From Agaricus subrufescens (taxonomy: Eukaryota > Basidiomycota > Agaricomycetes > Agaricales > Agaricaceae), in NCBI GenBank assembly GCA_029945375.1, contig CM057069.1, positions 620,001 to 684,000 of the forward strand: DNA of 64,000 nt, in the 5' to 3' direction. Below the pieces are notes generated by a model. It did not search any database. It was given only the letters and a program-made list of their open reading frames with translations, and was not told the origin of the DNA. Positions 54,034 through 64,000 of the stretch are shown here, in pieces; position 1 is the first letter of the stretch, and every line of letters begins with the position of its first letter. Both the position numbers and the translations under genes were made by a program.

Positions 54034-55012
54034 ATGGCCTCTGTTTCAAGGATCGCTACCAGCTCCCTCAGAGCGGCCAGTAAGCTGTCCCGCTGGATGT
54101 TATTTTCTGCTTATTCTTATGATTTTTCGCGTCTTTTCTAGTCCGCCCTCGGGCCATTGCTACCGCGGTTCATGCGTGCGTTATTGTGCTTATTTACCAT
54201 TGGAAAGGACCTAATCAATGTTAATGCAGCCGTGGTTTTGCAACCCCCCCTCCCTCCAAACGCGCCGACGAAATCGTTGAGAAGCTTCCCTCCAAACCCG
54301 GCATCATCACCAAGACTGGTACTGCTCTCCTCGGAACTGGTCTTCTCGCCGCCACCATCTCCAACGAACTCTATGTTGTCAATGAGGAGACCATTCTCCT
54401 TATTGGTTCCATCATTGTCTTCACCTACCTTGGCAAGGTATGTGACTGGGCATACCTTGTTTGGCAGAATTCTTGACCAATTCCGTTTGTAGGTTATGCG
54501 CCAACCATACAGCGAATGGGCAGGATCACATGTCGAGCGTATCAAGAAGGTTCTTGACAATGCTCGCGCCGAACATACACAAGCCGTTCAGGAGCGCATT
54601 GATTCGGTTGGTCAGATGAAGGACGTAACTTCTGTTACCAAGGCCCTTTTCAGCTTGTCAAAGGTGTGTGTTAGGTCCCCTGCATTAGTACGGTTGTTTA
54701 TGCCTTTCCTTAGGAAACCGCCAAGTTGGAGTCGGAGACCTTTGTGCAGAAGCAAAAAGTCGCCATGGCTTCCGAACTCAAATCTGTACTCGATAGTTGG
54801 GTTCGCTATGAACAACAGCTCAAGGAAAGCGAGCAGGCTGAGCTTACCCAAGCTGTCATTTCCCAAGTTCTTGCTAGCATCCGGGAGCCCAAGACCCAAC
54901 AGGATATCCTTTCCAGCGCCATTACTGAAATAGAACGTAAGTACCTCTCTAACTCTGTCGGACGCTTGTGTTGAATGGTCTTGCAGAGCTGGTGAAGAGT
55001 AAGGCTATCTAA
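54034..55012 (+). CDS. ATP4: Mitochondrial ATP synthase subunit b (subunit 4)
   Basis: Peripheral-stalk subunit of F1Fo ATP synthase in the inner membrane. Exons: MASVSRIATSSLRAA (presequence), VRPRAIATAVHA, RGFATPPPSKRADEIVEKLP with SKPGIITKTGTALLGTGLLA, a hydrophobic pair (ETILLIGSIIVFTYLGK), VMRQPYSEWAGSHVERIKKV, ALFSLSK, ETAKLESETFVQKQKVAMAS, then LDSWVRYEQQLKESEQAELT and VKSKAI. The ISNELYVVNEET stretch between the membrane spans and the SWVRYE motif are diagnostic for fungal ATP4. Introns are about 50-90 nt. The stop is TAA at 55010-55012. The long C-terminal helix matches the stator stalk. Confidence 0.93.
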
Positions 55013-55171
55013 ATGTAACGAGTTGGTTTGACAATAGATTATCGTCGTGGATTAATAGCTTGTTTTGTCCCAATCTTGAGAGTGACTATCACTGTGACCC
55101 GTCTGTGACCTATGCGGTGACGCAAGCGCGACGCGTCAAATCCTGCTAACTTATCTCTTGCATCCACAACC

Positions 55172-57571
55172 ATGGCCCCCATCTCCGTCCACATCAAACA
55201 CGCTGGAAAGGTGTCAGACCTCCAGCTCGACCCCGATCTACCCCCAGCAGCCTTCAAGGATGCCGTCTACCAGATAACCGGCGTCCCAGTCGACCGTATG
55301 AAGGTTATGGTCAAAGGTGGCGTCCTCAAGGTATGGCTGCGTTGGTAACGGGTGGTAAGCTTTTTAACTTCCTGTCGTGCAGGACGACTCCTCTTGGAAG
55401 AAAATAGGCCCCAAACCAGTGAGTATTACTCATTCTCTTGCCGAATCGTAGATGCTGAAACGCCTCAGGGCCAAACTTTCATGGTCATCGGCGCAGCTGG
55501 CGAGCTGCCAAAACCCCCCGAAAAACCTATCGTGTTCCTCGAAGGTCTGGTATATGCTTGCAGTGTTCTTCATAGCGCTGATGTCCACCTGAAAAGACCT
55601 TGATGATGCGGAACTAGCGGAAGCCGTGCGTCCTCGCCTATCTACCAACAGAGCTGTCCATGACAACATCACTTCCAGTTGGCAAAACCTGTCGGTTTGA
55701 AGAAGTTTGTATTCTATGTTTCGCTCCCTGGGTGCCTGTGCTTATTACCGGCCCAGCCTTGGCAATACCTGCTACATGAACGCTACAGTTCAAGCCCTCC
55801 GTGCAGTACCTGAACTGCAGTCAGCATTGACTGCGTGAGTTCTTTCCTCCTTTCGCTCTCTCGTCTCGTAATAAAAGACTTAATTAGGCCTGCCCTCCAA
55901 TCTGCTACACCTCTACCCGGCGCTCTTCGAGATCTTTATCTCAACATGGGAAAAACAACGGATAATATAACTCCAATGTCCTTCCTAACGGTTTTACGTC
56001 AGGTTAGTTGACTTTCATCTATTTTATTTACTTCTTTTTGAATAGATGATCAGGTCAACCCCCAATTTGCGGAGGCAGATAGGCGAGAGAAAAGTAGTAT
56101 GATGATGGGTGGTTATGCTCAACAAGGTAAGTAAGCCATACACGACTGCTCATGCTGCGAGATTGATATGCCATACTGTCTAGATGCTGAAGAATGCTTC
56201 AGCTTTATTGTCCAGACCCTTCGTAATGTCCCTGGATTGACGAATGATGGAAAGACTTCAGCGACTTCTGCTCAGGCAGATGTCGGTAGTAAGAGGTTCG
56301 TAGAACAATATCTGATGGGAGAGATGCGAAGAGAGTAAGTCTTGGTCTCGTTGAGGTTGTAGATTGCGCACTCACGTTGGTCAGGTTAACTTGCGACGAG
56401 GCCCCTGAGGAACCTGCGAGTATCTCAACTGAACAGGTGCTCAAAATTGAATGTAATATAAATGTATCCACAAATTACATGGTAACTGGGATCATGAATG
56501 TGCGTTGAGCTGTCCAGCATACCCTGGAATTTGTAACCCTATCCCCTTCTATAGTCCTTAGACCAAAAGCTGGAGAAGAACTCTCCCAGCCTAGGTCGAC
56601 AGGCTGTGTACTCGCAAAAATCACGATTATCAAGGCTACCTACCTACCTCACAGTACACATGGTGCGCTTCGCATGGAGAGCGGATATTGGTAAAAAGGC
56701 AAAAATAATGGTAAAGAATGTTTTGTTTTCTTGAAGAACGATATCTGATTCGGGCGTGTTTCCTTTCATGATATAAAGCGAAAAGTGAAGTTCCCGACAG
56801 AATTGGATGCTGTGGACTTTGCTACTGAAGACCTCAAGGCTAAGATCCTCCCGGCAAGTCGTAAATTGAAAGAAGTAGAGAAGGAGCGTGCCGAGAGGAG
56901 GAAAATCCGCAAACGGACCAAAAACACTGCGACTTCCAGTACTGCGACTTCCACAACGGCTGGGGCTACTACTACTACTACGGCTCCTGACGGTGATGTT
57001 GCTATGGCCGATGCAGGGACAACCTCGACGGAACAGGACAAAGGTAAAGCGACTGCTGAAGGTGAATTGGAAGATGAGAGTGTGTATAGAGAAAAAGAGG
57101 AAAAAGCTCTTGCTGAGTTGGCTGATCCTAACTTGAGGCAGGATGTTGGTGCCAGTCAGACTGGATTGTATGACCTTGTTGGTGAGCGTGCTTATTTTGC
57201 GCATATAACCATGAGTGTGCTCAGATGACTCTCATAAGCCATTGTAACCCATAAAGGAGCTGCAGCGGATGCTGGACACTATATCGCCTTTGTAAAGAAG
57301 TCGGTCTTCCACCCTGTCAAAGGGAAGGCGCCGTCGTCGTCGTCGGAGACTGCGGTGGCAGCGTCGGTGGGATTGGATGATGATGATGATGATTGGTATA
57401 AGTTTGATGATGATAAGGTGTCGTTGTTCCCTGGAGAGAAGTTGGCTACATTGGACGGTGGAGGTATGCTCTTTGTCACATTTTGCCATTTGTTCAAGCG
57501 GCTTAAAATCTATGATAGGAGAGGATTCGTCCGCGTACGTGCTTTTGTACAAAAGCAAGCCTTTAGCGTAG
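55172..57571 (+). CDS. UBP6: Ubiquitin carboxyl-terminal hydrolase UBP6/USP14
   Basis: Proteasome-associated cysteine deubiquitinase. The N-terminal ubiquitin-like domain (MAPISVHIKHAGKVSDLQLD ... DRMKVMVKGGVLKDDSSW) docks on Rpn1 in the family. The catalytic core follows: LKNLGNTCYMNATVQALRAV (catalytic Cys, after an intron with donor AA/GTTTGT), YAQQDAEECFSFIVQTLRNV, RREL...TCDEAPEE, LPTYLTVHMVRFAWRADIGK, KVKFPTELDAVDF, and GAAADAGHYIAFVKK (catalytic His), then DDDWYKFDDDKVSLFPGEKL, ending SAYVLLYKSKPLA. A low-complexity Thr/Ala/Asp insert (ATSSTATSTTAGATTTTTAP) sits between the ILKVKFP-type segment and the His box, longer than usual for UBP6. About ten short-intron exons. The start at 55172 lies 159 bases after the ATP4 stop. 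Confidence 0.93.
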
Positions 57572-57755
57572 AAAGCGGTATAAAAAAAAGATAAGGTTTG
57601 GATTGTGGGGAGGCTGCGTACTCGTACTGTGGTGATTTATTTGGCAGAAATGTATAGAGGTTGGGCTTGGGCTGTAACTTTGTTGCATTTCTTATCATAA
57701 GTGGGTTTCGACTGGTGTTGCTGGTCTGGATCAAAAAGGTCCAGACAAAATTTTA

Positions 57756-57839
57756 CTCTCTGTCGGGGAGTCGAACCCCGCTTTCGCGCGGCCACATTAC
57801 AATGACAGGCGCGTGTACTAACCGATATACTAACAGAGA
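57756..57839 (-). tRNA. tRNA-Asp (GTC) with 12-nt intron
   Basis: A complete cloverleaf on the minus strand. The acceptor TCTCTGT pairs with ACAGAGA, discriminator G. The D arm is GTAT/GTAC, the anticodon stem CGCGC/GCGCG, the T arm CGGGG-TTCGACT-CCCCG. The anticodon loop is CTGTCAC after removal of a 12-nt intron (TTGTAATGTGGC) one base 3' of the anticodon. The GTC anticodon and G73 identify Asp. It is followed on the minus strand by TAAAATTTT, a typical Pol III T-rich stop. Confidence 0.93.
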
Positions 57840-58450
57840 CTTGTTTTGACTAGATATTAACGCTATATCAGATGAACTCAAGGACATTGGCACTCACAAA
57901 GTTCATTAACCATGACCGGAGGTGGACCAACACCATGATGACCATCATAACGGAATACTAGATCCCTGGAAGCAAAGCTAACCAACTGCTCAAAACCCTG
58001 GTAGGAGGAAAAGAAGAAACATCTGTCTGATGTTCTTAGATTGCCTCATTATGAAAGCTCATCTTCTGTGTATAGAATGCGTCCTCAAAATTTCCATGCA
58101 AACATAACATATGGACACACCGGTGTTAAAGTAATCACGAGAGGGTTGATTGCCATCTTTCCTATTCGACAGCCACAAAATGACAGACGGAACAACTTCC
58201 CCCACCTCAGTGTCATCGCTATAGTACCTTATAAATTCTCGCTACTTCACTTGTGACTTCCTATCCAATTCGGAGTCATAAAGTTAAACCCTTGAGATTA
58301 TCGTGGGAGTGACTGCTTACGATGTCACCCGGCATCTTGGGATGGATGCAACTAGCTTCAATACTCAAAGCCTACAACAGAAAAACGGTAATTATTTCTG
58401 TTTAATCAAATTTAAACTACTCATCACTCACATTGTGGAATGTAGTAGAA
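57840..58450. other. Spacer after tRNA-Asp, no supported gene
   Basis: About 610 bases. ORFs of 62-80 codons have no support. The last part should hold the promoter of the coiled-coil gene. Confidence 0.5.
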
Positions 58451-59033
58451 ATGAATGCAGCAGAGATTTCTACGCTGCTAACAAGTCTCAGTCAAAGGAT
58501 GCTGATAGAGGTGAATTTGATGGACGAAGAGGGGTCCAGCAGTAAGTTTCATTCATGATATTTCACTCACTTACATTTATCCAGGTGTTAGGGGCAAGGT
58601 TGAAGAAGTGGATTTACCTAGTCCGCAGTCAGCAACAGAAAGGTTGACATTAGAACTCAGCGCATCTCTAGCCCTCTTTCGCTCTAGGTATCAGAAAGAG
58701 CTGGCGGAACATCGTTCAAAAAGAGAGGAGGATTTCCGTAAATTTCAGAATGAAATTGAGGCGGAGGGACAGAGGTCCCGAAAGAGGTTCCGAAAGATGT
58801 TTGATGAGCAAAGAGATGAACGAATGCAAGAATTAGAAATGTTGAAGAAAAGGTTGGACACGTTGGAGACGAAGATGAGGGAGTGGCGGAGTACGGTAGA
58901 TTTGGGGTCAGAGGAACTCTGGCGGAACGCGTCTGACATGCTCGTCGGGACTCGGAGGGCTGGTTTTTTGTTTCTACTCTACTTTTTAAGGCAAAAACGG
59001 ACTCTATATATAGGGGGTTCTTTTTCTAGTTGA
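58451..59033 (+). CDS. Small coiled-coil protein with hydrophobic C-terminus, unknown function
   Basis: Two exons. MNAAEISTLLTSLSQRMLIE (Met 58451) ends MDEEGSSS, then an intron (GTAAGT...TCCAG) leads to VRGKVEEVDLPSPQSATERL. Most of the protein is a charged coiled coil (QKELAEHRSKREEDFRKFQN, FDEQRDERMQELEMLKKRLD). The C-terminus has a hydrophobic stretch (AGFLFLLYFL) then basic residues, so it could be tail-anchored. I do not recognise the family. The last part (after TRRAG) could instead be an unspliced intron or a frame run-on. It could be the remnant of a longer gene, since the window shows no other domain here. Confidence 0.45.
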
Positions 59034-59367
59034 TCAAAATTGATGTTGTGTGGGGTCCTCTCGGGGTCCGTTGCGGTCCATCATCCTACCCTCCTCTGCG
59101 GCTAAAGCACCGGAATCCTGACTTAATCTAGCTTTCCTACAAGTTGCTCGCTTCCATATGTGTATCACGATGTTCTCCCGTCCGTTAGGTGCCACCACTC
59201 TCGACAGAAACCGGGCGGGGCGGATATTATTAGCACTTGGGTGTGTTTTTTCCGGACAGAAAGACAGTGAAACCAACGGATTTTAATTTCGTGTATGTCG
59301 AGAACGTCATTGTTTGACGACTCTTGATATTACCCCCTCTTTCACTTTCACAACTTCATCCCTCATC
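59034..59367. other. Promoter and 5' leader of the MLKL-like kinase
   Basis: 334 bases upstream of the kinase start at 59368. The end of the leader contains a short uORF (59295-59327). No TATA box was recognised. Confidence 0.45.
59295..59327 (+). promoter_or_regulatory. uORF in the leader of the MLKL-like kinase
   Basis: ATG-initiated 10-codon frame (MSRTSLFDDS, stop TGA) ending 40 bases before the kinase Met at 59368. If transcribed it would be expected to lower or tune translation of the kinase. The transcript start is unknown. Confidence 0.4.
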
Positions 59368-62300
59368 ATGCCACAGTCACCATTATTATCTCGCCGCTCC
59401 ACGATGTGTCCCTCACCAGCGCTGGGAACGCTGCAAGAAGAAGGCTTGCCAATGCAGAAGTCTATGTCTGATTGGACCTTACGGTCTCCTTTACAAAGGT
59501 CTCGTGGATTCTCAGAGTCGAAGACAAGTGAATTTCCTTCGTCTTCGAGCCATCCTTTGAGCAGAGTCTCTCCAACCGCCACGGTGAAGCTGCAATCTTC
59601 CGCAACGATATTTTCTTCTTCGAATTCTGGTAACCTCGCCGAGGCTTTGAGGTTGACTTCTCGAGATCGGTCGACATCTGTTGGACATTCTCCCACCGCG
59701 GAACGGGGAAAGATGTACGCTTTACCTAAAGGTTTTTCGGGGCCCTCGGCGAATTCGGTGCCCTGGTGGGATCGAATACAGAATGAAGTTATGGCGAGGC
59801 CTTGGAATGGTCAAAGAGACTGCGTTTTCCCAGTTCCAGACGAGCAAAAGGAGAATTGGGAACAGACGCGTAATGTCGGTAAACATCTATATATCGAGAG
59901 CAAAAACAGCATCTAATTCTCCTTTATTTTGTTTAGACTGTTATACAGGCTGTTGTTGGCGTATTAGGGCCCGCCGCGGTGGCTGCTCACAAGACACTTG
60001 CTGCAAGCATCCCCGCTCTGGATGTCATCCCTGTTCCGGGACTGGTAATGGCCGCCAAATTGTTACTTGGTATATGGGACGCTGTTCAGGATGTTGATGT
60101 ATGCTGTCTTTCGCTGGGATATCGGATAACATATGACTAACGCATATATCTGCATAGACGAACCGGCTTGCATTTCTACGGCTTGCGGAACGCTGCGCGT
60201 GTATTGTTATTACCCTGCATCAAGAAATGAAAGACGCGGGTGAAGGTGTTGTCCAGGAACTTGCTTGTTCTTTGGGCAGGATAGAGGAGTACGTGATCTC
60301 GCTCTTTCACTTTTCTGGCTGAGCTGACACGGACAACAGGTTGTTTACCAATGTCCAGTGCCTCGTCGACAAGGAGGGGCATGTGCCATTTCTCAAGCGC
60401 TTCTTGAAACGAGATGAGACTTACAATCATATCCGATCCTTGAATCGCTTGTTGGATCAAGAGCTTCAGATTCTTGGTGTATGATCATTCTTTCTGACCC
60501 TACTCATTCTCTGACGCACGTTCAGCCCTCAATACAGATACGTACTGTGAAAGTGATCAAGGAGTTTACAGCTGGTATGGACGAGCGTATCGAGTCAGCT
60601 ATTCACCGTGCCCTGCAAAATCATAGTTTTGCACAAGCATCGCCTCACACACCCGGCTTGACACATACCCCGAGGACTCCTTCCATACTTCGCCCGAGTT
60701 CGAGGAGGTTTTCTAAACCCCTGGAGGAGATTATCAGTGTGCAAGATGATAAGGACCGAGAATTGGACCTAAACGATTTGGATCAGCAAATGGATCACAC
60801 TCTGCAGTCGGGGAATGATGTTATGATGTTCAAGTTCCTTCAAGTCCCAAGAGATGATATTTTGGAAGCTATCAAATCGATGCAACGATACCTAGAAAAA
60901 CAACGACAACAGAGAGCCAAGGATCTCGCAAATACGCATACACTCGATTCCAGGACCATTTTGGGTTGTGAATTCATGGAAGCTGGAATCGATACTTTGC
61001 GGCGCATGAGCAAGTCATGTAATAGCCTTCCAAGCTGGACCATCACGAGGTTTACCTTTCTTTCGCCAAAAGTTTTTGAGCTGACTCTCAGTTTAGATTC
61101 GAGATCGACTGTGGTGCTAAAATTGGAGTTGGTGCTTTTTCCGATGTCTATGAAGGCTCGTGGCGTGGCCAAACTGTTGCGGTTAAGGTTCTACGCGACT
61201 TCAACTCGAGTCGCCTTTTTGTTAGAGAGGTTGAGATTTGGAAGAATCTCAGCCACCCGAATGTCATTGAGCTCTACGGTGCCAGTAGTGCAAGTGGAAA
61301 CCCTCCGTGGTTTTTTGTCAGCCCATTCGCGAAACATGGCGACCTTACAAATCACCTCCGACACATCAGCATGAGAGGGGGGGCTGGGCTCTTGCCTTCC
61401 CATTCGTCGACTTCAACGCATACACTGGAAAAACTACGAAGAGATAGTTACAGGCCGTCTCGAGAGAACGACCTCAACCGTTTCATGTTGGAAATAGCAA
61501 TGGGGATGGATTACCTCCATGAGCACGGGGTTCTCCATGGTGATCTCAAAGTATAATTATCAGTGATTGTCTACACGTGCCGCTGATATTGGTATCGACA
61601 GTCTGCCAACGTTCTTGTGGATGAGAACTATATCTGTCTAATTTCTGATTTTGGACAAAGCGAAATCAAAGCTGAACATTGCCGCATAACGGGACTTGCT
61701 GACTGTCGTGAGTGTCGGTTTAGGTTACCTCATATGACCTCTTGAATTGTAGATGTAGGTGGTACTCTACGTTGGCAACCTCCCGAGGTAATGGAAGGGC
61801 TGAGTGACCTGACACCGAAAGTTGATGTTTACGCGTTCGCTATCACCTGCGTGGAGATTTTGAATATGGGGCAGATGCCATGGAGCCTTATAGATGACAA
61901 TTCTGTTCAATTCATCGTTCTTAGTATGTTGATATGCTACGTCGAGGTTTCAAGACACTGACGTGATTCTCTAGAGGAGAATGGACGTCCAAATGTACCA
62001 GATTCATACCATGGAACGCCACTGTACGATCTTTTACAACATTGCTGGCATCGTGACCCGGATACTCGTCCCTCTTTTTCAGAGGTTGTACTGTCTTTAC
62101 GGCTCAATCGGCATAATCTAGGAGGCATACAAGAGACACCCCCACCCCACTATCTACCTCGTCTGCCCGAATCTGACTCAGGTCCGGGCATCACATCTCC
62201 TACAACTTTGAGCCCCTGCGGTAAAAATAGTCTATATACGCGTGTTTTCCAAGAGCTAACTCTGCACTAGTATCGTCCCATCCATTAGATCATCAACCTC

Positions 62301-63522
62301 CGATCCCAAACCGTCCATCTTTCTATCACACTAACTCTGATACTTGCGGCTTCGATGATCTGCCTTCTCCAGAAAGTACCGCCGTTGGATCACCTTCAGA
62401 GAGCTATCAGGATGATCCCATAATCCCGAGCAATGATTCTTGTTCTACAATCTTGACTGAGGACTCCACGCTTTCAGAGGGGTTCGTCAAGGTTGACACG
62501 GGATTAGATCAGAAGTCATGGGAGGCAAGGAACGAACGCCGATACCGCTTGCACTTAGCGCATCACTATCATTCGACACGTAAGTGTTTGATCTTGGACG
62601 TCGAATTATAAGTGCTAATGAGAAGCTCAGTGAATTTAGCTCTCTGGGAGCCTGTACCGGTGGCTATTGGTGCCGTTGGATATATGCTCAGGCCGACCGG
62701 AAGTTTCGTGTCTTTGTTTAACGCGATTACTCCGGCCAAAAGCCATGATCCACGGGTTGCAAAAAATATGCCATCTATCATGGGTTATGGTCCGGTTTCA
62801 ATTGGGTCTCATCGACAGGCAACGCGAAATGTTGCTCGTAGAGGTCTTGATGCTGTTGTCGAGTTTCTTAGCTCCGGAAAGCGAGAAGAAGGGCTCCCTC
62901 AGTAAGTCCTATAGCCTCTCCCGTGAAATATGTTGTTGAACACATAGACAGCACGAGTCACAGAATGTCTGTTCCGCTAAGAGCAGGTCAGAAGACAGCA
63001 TTTATATACACCGAAGCAACGGAGTACAGTTGGTTACAAAATTTACACTCTGCGAAGGCGTGGTTCAAGGCTAATGTGGACCGCATCTTGGATATCTATG
63101 GTGAGGAACACCAATTACATAGAGAAGACCTCTCTCTGGGTATGCTTTATTCTATGTTTCTCGAATGAAATTTGACCTATGTAAAGTGGTTGCTGTCCTT
63201 CAGGCGCCAAAATATGCCCTTTTTGTCGGTCGTAAGCACCCGAATGGTAACGTAAGTTGGGCGACTGACTGCACTACGAGTTCTGATATTCCATCAGGTT
63301 CATTTCCATACTTTTCCACACAAGCAACAGGGGAAACCCTGGGGAACGTTCATAACGGATAACAAAGTGTCCAACGACCAGGAAGGGCCGCGTTATCGTG
63401 ATTCCTCAGAACAGCCGCATCAATGTGCCTATAAAGTATCGGTCAATGGTGACCAACCCAATGCGTTGCTCCTTACACGACTACACTTCCTAACTGATTC
63501 TGATGAACCTACTAGTGCATAG
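59368..63522 (+). CDS. Protein kinase with MLKL-like helical N-domain and C-terminal basidiomycete module
   Basis: About eleven exons. A Ser-rich leader (MPQSPLLSRRSTMCPSPALG) precedes TVIQAVVGVLGPAAVAAHKT and a four-helix region resembling the MLKL/HET-S-like bundle (LAFLRLAERCACIVITLHQE, LKRFLKRDETYNHIRSLNRL). The TKL-type kinase follows: VGAFSDVYEGSWRGQTVAVK, LFVREVEIWKNLSHPNVIEL, VLHGDLKSANVLVDE (HGD for HRD), ISDFGQSEIKA, GGTLRWQPPEVMEGLSD, DVYAFAITCVEILNMGQMPW, CWHRDPDTRPSF. A Ser/Pro-rich linker leads to a C-terminal module (LALWEPVPVAIGAVGYMLRP; ALQAPKYALFVGRKHPNG; KQQGKPWGTFITD; DSDEPTSA, stop 63522). Lys, Asp and DFG are present, so catalysis is plausible. It may take part in fungal cell-death or non-self signalling, by analogy with MLKL only. 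Confidence 0.78.
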
Positions 63523-64000
63523 AGAATCCTACCTACTTTAACGGTCGTTACAGTTACTACCCTGCCCTACCCCAACTATTTAAAGCAGCGTACTATTCAA
63601 TTCATGATCATGACTATATATAAGTTTCTATTTGAGTGAATCCAAAAATAGCATAACTCACCAAAAATAGCGGAAAAGGAGATTCAAGGTTGTACAATAA
63701 AACTCCTTTTGCTATTGCCCCCTTAGGCGGAGTGACGTAGTCTGAGATAGCTCCAAAAAATGATGTGGGGTTGTGCTAGACACGGCTGCGTCAAGTTCTT
63801 CTTTAGGCGAATGAAATCAACTGACAAAATCTGGTATCAAAATTGACGCTCATTCGTGCTACGGTCTTTCTCACTTGAACAAATTTGTTACAAAAGACCT
63901 GCTTCCACCAGTCCTCAAGGCACCACCTGTGATAATGCACTATTCTCTTTATATCGACGAGATTTTGAGCGTCATCTTCAATGATCCCATACTACGCGAG
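63523..64000. other. Downstream flank of the kinase, no supported gene
   Basis: The last 478 bases hold the kinase 3' UTR and unassigned sequence. A short repeat (CCAAAAATAGC, at about 63642 and 63661) is visible. No ORF or RNA gene supported. Confidence 0.5.

Overview
The window is nuclear DNA of a basidiomycete, very probably a mushroom-forming agaricomycete. The evidence is a gene every 1.5-2 kb on both strands, many exons split by GT-AG introns of about 45-70 nt, STE3-type pheromone receptors, CaaX-terminated pheromone precursors, and fungal families such as DUF6699, GT61, CE4 and a basidiomycete RBR-ligase group. Assignments come from reading reconstructed spliced proteins; no database search was run. 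Splice sites were placed by eye, so CDS limits are genomic spans from start to stop codon.

Layout. 1-7.0 kb: the 3' end of a cytochrome P450, two tandem four-TM proteins, a Methyltransf_22-like methyltransferase and a DUF6699 protein. 7.3-10.5 kb: tandem chitin deacetylases, one intact and one a decayed, truncated copy. 11.4-15.4 kb: mitochondrial ribosomal protein bL31m, a GT61 glycosyltransferase and a small membrane protein. 15.6-23.1 kb: a cluster with an intact RBR (RING-IBR-RING) ubiquitin ligase, a second RBR with a damaged RING2, and a third relative reduced to a Cys-pair stub, with two unrecognised small genes between them. 23.5-30.2 kb: mitochondrial uS19m, the CLA4-type PAK kinase and CCR4-NOT subunit CNOT11. 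30.4-37.2 kb: a direct duplication of about 3 kb carrying one glutathione S-transferase per copy. 37.3-39.1 kb: a His-rich allergen-like protein.

39.6-53.3 kb looks like a pheromone/receptor (mating-type B) region. Two convergent STE3 receptors are followed by MRD1, prefoldin subunit 3 and an F-box gene, and two very short pheromone precursor genes (41 and 42 aa) sit in the gaps. The precursors share the carboxyl-terminal core RTGSHSAGCVI. 54.0-57.6 kb: ATP synthase subunit b (ATP4) and the proteasome deubiquitinase UBP6/USP14. 57.8 kb: an intron-containing tRNA-Asp. 58.5-63.5 kb: a small coiled-coil protein and a large kinase with an MLKL-like helical N-terminus, a TKL-type kinase domain and a C-terminal basidiomycete-type module.

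Most worth following up: the pheromone precursors with their receptors, the chitin deacetylase pseudogene that lost every metal ligand, stepwise decay in the RBR cluster, a possible pair of box C/D-like RNAs in a long MRD1 intron, and the MLKL-like kinase.
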